In this document: positions 6,450-10,915 of the stretch, in pieces
How the letters are laid out: each line of letters opens with the position of its first letter
Position numbering within the stretch: the stretch's first letter is position 1
NCBI GenBank assembly: GCA_022567055.1
Contig: JADFHU010000117.1
Coordinates: 1 to 10,915 of the forward strand
Reading direction: 5' to 3'
Source of the DNA: Planctomycetota bacterium
GTDB lineage: Bacteria; Planctomycetota; Phycisphaerae; Sedimentisphaerales; Anaerobacaceae
Length of the DNA stretch: 10,915 nucleotides
Translations under genes and position numbers: made by a program
Notes under the pieces: generated by a model
The model's input: only the letters and a program-made list of their open reading frames with translations
What the model was told of the DNA's origin: nothing
Databases searched by the model: none

Positions 6450-6770
6450 TTAGTGGCCGTGCCCCGCCACACGGTGCGTTGTCGTGTTAAAGACATAGGC
6501 CGTCGAGAAGGGACAGACAGGCTCGCCCTCCGGGAAGTAATTGACATCGCCGGTAATGGTGGCCAGCGCTGCAGGCCAGGTTCCACTCTGGGCATAGAAG
6601 AGTTCAATCTGCGAGTTGAGTAGGTCAACGTTGGTGTCGCAGGCATTGGTCTTGGCTGTGGTCGAACTCTGACCGATGCGGGGAATCGCCACAAAGGCCA
6701 GCGCCCCTAGAATGAGTACAACAACTAACAATTCGACAAGGGTAAAACCCAGTTTCATTCGACGACGCAT
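6450..6770 (-). CDS. gspG: GspG-like major pseudopilin
   Basis: A 106-residue prepilin. The leader MRRRMKLG is followed by mature FTLVELLVVVLILGALAFVA, with Glu at +5 (E13) and Pro30. Then comes the polar helix NVDLLNSQIELFYAQSGTWP and a short C-terminal region with YFPEGEPVCPFSTAYVFN and the His-rich end HRVAGHGH. C44 and C86 could form a disulfide. The mature protein (98 residues) is shorter than proteobacterial GspG and resembles the compact ComGC/PulG-type pilins. It is first in the pseudopilin set and has the strongest ribosome binding site (AAGGAGG, 5 bases before the ATG at 6770), as expected for the most abundant subunit. A longer frame to 6851 reads through the leader repeats and is not believed. 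It has its own 160-bp leader after gspF, so it may also be transcribed separately. Confidence 0.88.
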   Translation of the reverse strand: MRRRMKLGFTLVELLVVVLILGALAFVAIPRIGQSSTTAKTNACDTNVDLLNSQIELFYAQSGTWPAALATITGDVNYFPEGEPVCPFSTAYVFNTTTHRVAGHGH

Positions 6771-6775
6771 GGTGT

Positions 6776-6782
6776 CCTCCTT
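6776..6782 (-). promoter_or_regulatory. Ribosome binding site of the GspG-like gene
   Basis: A perfect AAGGAGG, 5 bases before the ATG at 6770. It fixes the start there and excludes the in-frame upstream ATG at 6851. Confidence 0.8.
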
Positions 6783-6832
6783 ATGCACAGAATAGAAACT
6801 TTTTTTGCCGGACGATCCACAGCAGACCTTCC

Positions 6833-6878
6833 GGAATTCGCCCGTTAACATGACGGGAACTCGCCCGTTAACATGACG
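6833..6878. repeat. Tandem duplication of a 23-bp unit upstream of gspG
   Basis: Two adjacent copies, 6833-6855 and 6856-6878, identical at 22 of 23 positions (plus strand GGAA-T/C-TCGCCCGTTAACATGACG). The unit contains the palindrome GTTAAC. The array lies 63-108 bases upstream of the gspG ATG, in the 160-bp gap after gspF, where promoter or operator sites would be expected. It could be a pair of regulator-binding sites or simply a slippage duplication. Confidence 0.85.
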
Positions 6879-6930
6879 TGTATCGACCTAAGCACCCGAC
6901 GACTTTACCCAAAAAACGGGAAGCATCGCC

Positions 6931-8127
6931 TCATTTAATGTGGTTCATGTAATCAAACATCGGTAGGTAGACGCCGAGTAGAATGACGCCGATCAGGCTT
7001 CCCATACCCAGCGTGAGCGTAGGTTCCAGCTTGACCAGCAGACTTTGAACCGTCCTGTCGATGTCTTTGTCCAAAAACTCCGCCCCTTTGTTCAACATTT
7101 CCGGCAGCACGCCCGCCTCCTCTCCGGAGTCCGCCAACTGGACGACCACGGGGGGGAAGATAGCGTGTGCCCTAAAGGACTTGGCCACGGAGCCACCCGT
7201 CCGGATGGACTCCTTCATGTCGTCGATAATGCCACTCATCTGCACATTATCGACCACGAGCCGGGCACCGTCCAAGGCCTCCAGCAGAGGCACGCCAACC
7301 GAAACCAGGGTGGCAAATGTCCGGACGAAACGAGCCACAACGACCATTCGGTTGAGTCGGCCAAACACCGGAAGGGAGAGTTTAAGCCGGTCCACGGTGG
7401 CACGTATGTTGGGCTCGCGAAGAGCCCGTTTGACGATAAATACCAGCGCAGCGATCCCCCCGACCACCAAGGGCCACCACTTCGTGGCAATCTCACTCAG
7501 CACAATGAGGAACAGCGTAGGCCCCGGTAAGGCAACGTTCATTCGTCCATAAATCTGGGAGAACATGGGAACCACGAAGATGATCAGTCCGGTGATGACC
7601 AGCATGCAGACCACGCACACGACGGCAGGGTACACAAAGGCCGCCTTGACCTTCTCTTTGAGTTCGAGACGTTTCTCGAGATAGACAGCGCTCATCTCCA
7701 AGGATTTGATGAGTTGCCCGCCCGTTTCGCCGGCCTCAATCATACCCAGGAAAAAACTGGAGAAAATCTCTTCATGGGGCTCGAAGGCCTTTTTCAGGCT
7801 CGTGCCCGTCTCAACACTCTGTCGGACCTCTCCCAGAATCTGCCGGAGCGCATGGTTCTCAGACTGTTGCTCCAGGGTCTCCAGGCATTTTAACACGCTG
7901 AGACCGGCGGAGTACATCCCGGAAAACTTAAACGTAAAGGCGACGATTTCTCTCTGACTGACGCGCGTCGTACGCCGCCGCGCTGCTTTCTCCTTGCGGG
8001 CTTTTACCAGCGAATAACCGATTTTCGTCAACTCTTCTCGCAGCTGGCTGACGCCGCTGACGTCGCTGTACGTCCCCGACAGCTTGTTCCCGTTTTCGTC
8101 TTTCGCGATGTACCAGTAGGTCGGCAT
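6931..8127 (-). CDS. gspF: GspF/PilC inner-membrane platform protein
   Basis: A 398-residue polytopic membrane protein at the centre of the assembly machine, which couples the ATPase to pseudopilin insertion. The N-terminal cytoplasmic segment MPTYWYIAKDENGNKLSGTY is typical of the family. Two homologous GspF domains follow (about 60-185 and 265-388). The first includes FSGMYSAGLSVLKCLETLEQ and FFLGMIEAGETGGQL, the second FVRTFATLVSVGVPLLEALD and QLADSGEEAGVLPEML. Membrane helices are predicted at about 165-188, 204-232 and 370-390. The length matches the family (about 400). The start ATG shares a base with the gspE stop (TAATG), and AAGGAG lies just upstream inside gspE, so the two are translationally coupled. 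GspF and PilC cannot be told apart by sequence alone. Confidence 0.96.
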   Translation of the reverse strand: MPTYWYIAKDENGNKLSGTYSDVSGVSQLREELTKIGYSLVKARKEKAARRRTTRVSQREIVAFTFKFSGMYSAGLSVLKCLETLEQQSENHALRQILGEVRQSVETGTSLKKAFEPHEEIFSSFFLGMIEAGETGGQLIKSLEMSAVYLEKRLELKEKVKAAFVYPAVVCVVCMLVITGLIIFVVPMFSQIYGRMNVALPGPTLFLIVLSEIATKWWPLVVGGIAALVFIVKRALREPNIRATVDRLKLSLPVFGRLNRMVVVARFVRTFATLVSVGVPLLEALDGARLVVDNVQMSGIIDDMKESIRTGGSVAKSFRAHAIFPPVVVQLADSGEEAGVLPEMLNKGAEFLDKDIDRTVQSLLVKLEPTLTLGMGSLIGVILLGVYLPMFDYMNHIK

Positions 8128-9836
8128 TATTTCTCCTTGATGTCAATCACGCGTGAGATTTCATCGAGGGTCGTGACACCGTCCAATACGGCGCTCTTAC
8201 TGCTGGCAGCCAAGGTCCTCATTCCTTCTTTCACTGCCTGCTGTCTGATTACATCGTTGTTTTCGCCCTGCAGGATCAGCTTTCGTATGACAGGTGACAC
8301 CTGGAGGATCTCATAGATGCTCTTGCGTCCCTTGAATCCTGTTTCGCTGCAGTCGTTGCATCCGCTCCCCTGATACAATGTCGGTCCTTTGCCCTTCTGC
8401 TTAGCAGGCGCCTTATAGCTGAGCAGGGACAGGTCGCGTTTGACCGTCCTGATGGGCTTGCGGCATTTGAGGCAGGTTGTCCGGATCAGTCGTTGTGCCA
8501 CGGCGCCCGTGAGTGCGGCGCCCACCATGAAAGGAGGCACGCCAATATTGATCAAACGAGAGACGGCGGCCGCGGCATCGTTGGTGTGAAGTGTACTCAG
8601 CACCAAGTGGCCGGTTAACGCGGCGCTCACGGCAATCTCAGCGGTCTCGAGGTCACGAATCTCACCGATCAGGATGATGTCCGGGTCTTGTCTAAGGATG
8701 CTCCGCAGAGCCGACGCAAAGGTCATGCCGGCCGCCGGTTTTATCTGCACCTGGGTGACGCCTTCCAGACGGTACTCGACCGGATCCTCAACGGTCACGA
8801 TGTTTTTCTCGGGCGTATTCACCAATTGCAGTAAGGAGTAGAGTGTCGTGGTCTTGCCACTCCCGGTCGGGCCCGTGACCAGAATCATGCCATAGGGATT
8901 GGCGGCAAGCTCCCGTAAGCGCTGATTGTCTTGCGGGTGGGTCACCACAGAGTCCAGATTCCAGTTGTTCGAGGACTTGTCGAGAATACGAATGACGATC
9001 TTTTCGCCACCCACGGCGGGCAGTGAGGAGATACGTAGGTCATACTCCTTGCCGCCATGGCGGACCGACATGTGACCATCTTGAGGAACACGCTTCTCGG
9101 AGATGTCCATCTCGGCCATGATTTTGATGTGAGACACGACTTCGTGCTTGACGGACGCAGGGACGGTGATGGCACTGCGCAGGATGCCGTCCACACGATA
9201 TCGGACTCGGACATCCGCTTCCTGCGGCTCGATATGAACGTCACTGGCGCCGGTATCGATAGCACCGCGGATGATCGAAGCCACCAGTTTGGTGACCGGA
9301 TCATCCGCGACCCTCTGAGAGATCCGCTCTTCGGCCTCATCCACTTCCTCCTCTTGGTCCTCCTTCAAGCGCATCGACGCGATGGCCTGCTTGGTGACAC
9401 TGGCCACGTCGAAGTGGAAGTGAATGGCCTGACGGATCGCAGTGGGGGTCGCAGCCACTGGCACAATCTTGTAACCCGTCTTCATTTCAATCTGGTCACG
9501 GACCACCAAGTTCATGGGCGACCCCATCGCCAGGATCAGCTTGTTGTCCTCACGTTTTACCGGAATCAGCGTATGGCGGTTGGCCATCTCATAGGACACG
9601 AGGTGGGCAACCACGGGATCAATGGCATCCGGCGCCAGATTGAGGAACTCGATCTGGTTGCTCCCGGCCACCAAGCGCAGCATCTGCTCCTCATTGACGT
9701 GATGCTCATTCTTGAGGATGTTCAAAATGCTAAGACCGGACGCCTCATGCTCCTTGAGCACGTCTGCCAAGACATCTGGCTCCAGCATTTTCTCCTTTTC
9801 CAGGAGATCTAGAACGGGGTCTCGCATTTCCACCAT
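8127..9836 (-). CDS. gspE: GspE/PilB-type assembly ATPase
   Basis: A 569-residue cytoplasmic hexameric ATPase that powers pseudopilus assembly. An N-terminal T2SSE_N/MshEN-like domain (about 5-140) is followed by an acidic linker (156-175), the N2E domain with ASDVHIEP and RYRVDGILR (about 181-305), and the RecA-like domain. The latter has Walker A GPTGSGKTTT (322-331), Asp box IVTVEDPVEY (346-355), Walker B DPDIILIGEIRD (384-395) and His box GHLVLSTLHTNDA (409-421). A zinc-binding tetracysteine CLKC...CNDC (C455, C458, C493, C496) marks an extension rather than retraction ATPase; PilT lacks it. All catalytic motifs are intact. The ATG at 9836 has GGGAGG (9851-9846) 9 bases upstream; the longer TTG start at 9866 is rejected. 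It is the first gene of the machine operon. The c-di-GMP-binding consensus of MshEN looks degenerate. Confidence 0.96.
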   Translation of the reverse strand: MVEMRDPVLDLLEKEKMLEPDVLADVLKEHEASGLSILNILKNEHHVNEEQMLRLVAGSNQIEFLNLAPDAIDPVVAHLVSYEMANRHTLIPVKREDNKLILAMGSPMNLVVRDQIEMKTGYKIVPVAATPTAIRQAIHFHFDVASVTKQAIASMRLKEDQEEEVDEAEERISQRVADDPVTKLVASIIRGAIDTGASDVHIEPQEADVRVRYRVDGILRSAITVPASVKHEVVSHIKIMAEMDISEKRVPQDGHMSVRHGGKEYDLRISSLPAVGGEKIVIRILDKSSNNWNLDSVVTHPQDNQRLRELAANPYGMILVTGPTGSGKTTTLYSLLQLVNTPEKNIVTVEDPVEYRLEGVTQVQIKPAAGMTFASALRSILRQDPDIILIGEIRDLETAEIAVSAALTGHLVLSTLHTNDAAAAVSRLINIGVPPFMVGAALTGAVAQRLIRTTCLKCRKPIRTVKRDLSLLSYKAPAKQKGKGPTLYQGSGCNDCSETGFKGRKSIYEILQVSPVIRKLILQGENNDVIRQQAVKEGMRTLAASSKSAVLDGVTTLDEISRVIDIKEK

Positions 9837-9845
9837 AAAGTATAA

Positions 9846-9851
9846 CCTCCC
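9846..9851 (-). promoter_or_regulatory. Ribosome binding site of gspE
   Basis: GGGAGG on the minus strand, 9 bases before the ATG at 9836. It decides against the longer TTG start at 9866. Confidence 0.65.
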
Positions 9852-9910
9852 AACAGAGACCTGCAAGAAAACAGCGGCTTCCGTGGCACAATCCTGGCTG
9901 CGATAGCAGC

Positions 9911-9949
9911 ATTATGAAAGAACCATGCAATAACTTGGACTTTTGCATG
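9911..9949 (-). promoter_or_regulatory. Candidate promoter/operator upstream of gspE
   Basis: On the minus strand a 7-bp perfect inverted repeat CATGCAA, 12 bases, TTGCATG occupies 9949-9924. It is followed 7 bases later by CATAAT (9916-9911), which matches five of six bases of a sigma-70 -10 element. No good -35 hexamer is visible (TCCAAG at the 17-base position). The dyad would cover the -35/spacer region, so an activator or repressor site is plausible. The candidate lies about 75 bases upstream of the gspE ATG, in the 291-bp region between the repeat-protein gene and gspE, the natural place for the operon promoter. Nothing else recognisable is in that region apart from an 8-bp tandem repeat at 10096-10111. 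Confidence 0.35.
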
Positions 9950-10127
9950 CCCAATTTATTGAGCGCCGATCCCTTAGCTGTGTTTCTGTCTCCCGGTCCT
10001 ATCGACCCGTCACCCGACCAACTTTAACAGAGAGTTTGCACCGAAAAACATGGCGACAAGTGGCGAGGGGCCAACGAAGCGCGACTGGGGTGACACATGA
10101 GAACATGAGAACTCGCATGTGATCATT

Positions 10128-10915
10128 TCAGGGCAATATTTGTTGCGTGCCCGGCACCAAGATCACGGCCCACCCGTCGTCACCATCCCCTCCATAGGCA
10201 CAGAGATAATGGCTGGAGTCTATCTTGATCAAATCAGCATCCTTACCCTTGCTTGTGTCGAATTCGAAGGGAACTCCCACAGAGATTCCCCAGGTACCAG
10301 TGTCTACTTCGAGTACGACAGCGAAACCATCTTTATCCTTGCCTTCGTAGGCAAGCAAAAACCGGTTGCCAGTCATCGGGACTATTGCTGGTTTCTTTAC
10401 TGAGAACTCATCACTTTCGTTCTCAACGAGAGACACGGACTCCTGGACCACGGTGTTGCTCACCGTGTTGACGGTCAGGACAGTCGCATAGGCCCAGTCT
10501 TTAGCTTTGCCTTGGTACGCGCATATGAAATGCGTGCTGTCTATCTGCGCCAAACTGGCCTCTTTGCCCTTGATCGAGTCATATTCCAACGGTGTTCCCT
10601 TGGTCACTTCCCAGGTAAGCGGATCAACGATCAGGATGACGGCCCAGCCGTCGTCACCATCGCCTGTATAGGCACACAGAAAGTGCGTGTCGTCTATCCG
10701 GGCCAAGTCACAGTGCTTGCCTTTAATGGTGTCGAATTCATAGGGTGTTTCCACGGAAGGCAACGGAGGGGCTGGGCCCTGAGAAAACGGGGCGATGGCG
10801 ATGGTCACCATGCGGGCCTCCTCAGAAGCCGTGAGGGAAAAGTTGCTGGTACCGCTGTTGCCGGCCAGGCGCTGCGTCACATGGCCGGCACCGCCCGAGA
10901 CCGGGCCGGTCCCCC
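10128..10915 (-). CDS. Repeat protein with four ~51-56-residue GDGDDGWAV-type modules, 5' end missing
   Basis: The frame is open to the right edge, so the start lies outside; the GTG at 10880 is only an internal codon. The visible ~262 residues begin with GTGPVSGGAGHVTQRLAGNS, then a segment with FSLTASEEARMVTIAIAP and a Pro-rich hinge. Four repeats follow, centred on FLCAY, FICAY, FLLAY and YLCAY, spaced 51, 56 and 51 residues. Each has roughly the pattern P-x-E-F/Y-D-(T/S)-x-KGK-x-x-x-L-x-x-ID-(S/D)-(T/S)-H-(F/Y)-L-CAY-x-G-x-x-x-D-G-W-AV-(I/V)-L. This suggests beta-propeller-like blades; the third copy is most diverged and the last stops just after the AVIL strand. I do not recognise a named family or function. 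It is probably secreted or surface-exposed, and could be a passenger of the neighbouring secretion system or an unrelated neighbour 291 bp upstream. Confidence 0.8.
   Translation of the reverse strand, partial: GTGPVSGGAGHVTQRLAGNSGTSNFSLTASEEARMVTIAIAPFSQGPAPPLPSVETPYEFDTIKGKHCDLARIDDTHFLCAYTGDGDDGWAVILIVDPLTWEVTKGTPLEYDSIKGKEASLAQIDSTHFICAYQGKAKDWAYATVLTVNTVSNTVVQESVSLVENESDEFSVKKPAIVPMTGNRFLLAYEGKDKDGFAVVLEVDTGTWGISVGVPFEFDTSKGKDADLIKIDSSHYLCAYGGDGDDGWAVILVPGTQQILP

Noticed and set aside
6771..6851. Longer GspG start at ATG 6851
   Set aside because: The extra 27 residues are translated leader and repeat DNA, and the ATG at 6770 has a perfect AAGGAGG at ideal distance.
6895..6930. Intrinsic terminator after gspF suggested by CCCGTTTTTTGGG on the minus strand
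   Set aside because: The stem would be only 3 bp with the T tract as its loop, so it is not a functional terminator design.
9057..9812. Plus-strand open frame opposite the N-terminal half of GspE
   Set aside because: Antisense to a fully conserved ATPase; His/Asp/Gly-rich mirror sequence.
9837..10127. c-di-GMP (GEMM-type) riboswitch in the gspE leader, suggested by GGTGCAAACTCTC and nearby GC stems
   Set aside because: The order and spacing of the GEMM core motifs are not present. No covariance search could be run, so I do not call it.

Overview
This window is essentially one long minus-strand operon for a type II secretion / type IV pilus-family (type IV filament) machine. It is flanked upstream (right edge) by part of a repeat protein and downstream (left edge) by two response-regulator genes. 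Every gene I can support reads right to left. The long plus-strand open frames are antisense shadows.

Region by region, in the direction of transcription: (1) 10915-10128, the 3' part of a gene for a protein with four ~51-56-residue repeats. (2) 10127-9837, a 291-bp upstream region with a dyad overlapping a possible -10 element. (3) 9836-8127 GspE/PilB ATPase and 8127-6931 GspF/PilC platform, joined by a TAATG stop/start overlap. (4) 6930-6771, a leader carrying a tandem 23-bp repeat. (5) 6770-5455, three small prepilin-like proteins (GspG-, GspH- and GspI-like). (6) 5454-5118, a 337-bp stretch without a convincing gene, beginning with two adjacent inverted repeats. (7) 5117-688, a tightly overlapping block: PilX/GspK-like minor pseudopilin, a fused PilM-PilN (GspL-like) protein, a PilO/GspM-like protein and a secretin. 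(8) 644-240, a stand-alone receiver domain, then at 140-1 the start of a second receiver protein running off the edge.

The order is that of a classical T2SS, E-F-G-H-I-[gap]-K-L-M, with the secretin D moved to the end. The gap sits exactly where gspJ/pilW would be expected. GspC/PilP, pilotin, prepilin peptidase and retraction ATPase genes are not in the window. In the predicted machine, GspE hydrolyses ATP in the cytoplasm and acts with GspF in the inner membrane. The PilM-PilN fusion and PilO form the inner-membrane assembly platform. The pseudopilins form a short filament with the PilX-like subunit probably at its tip, and the filament or cargo passes through the secretin in the outer membrane. 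The receiver proteins may couple the machine to a phosphorelay.

Organism: a diderm bacterium (secretin present) with moderately GC-rich DNA and strong AAGGAGG-type ribosome binding sites. The small GspG-like protein with a CP-F-TAY...HRV-GHGH tail, the PilM-PilN fusion and the multi-N1 secretin lead me towards Planctomycetota (Phycisphaerae-like) or a similar environmental lineage, but this is an impression from memory, not a proven assignment. The most unusual parts are the secretin with four N1-like modules in exact 64-residue register and no visible N0 domain, the PilM-PilN fusion with degraded nucleotide-site motifs, the EF-hand-like loop in the GspI-like protein and the missing J gene. 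I see no RNA genes, mobile elements or CRISPR arrays.
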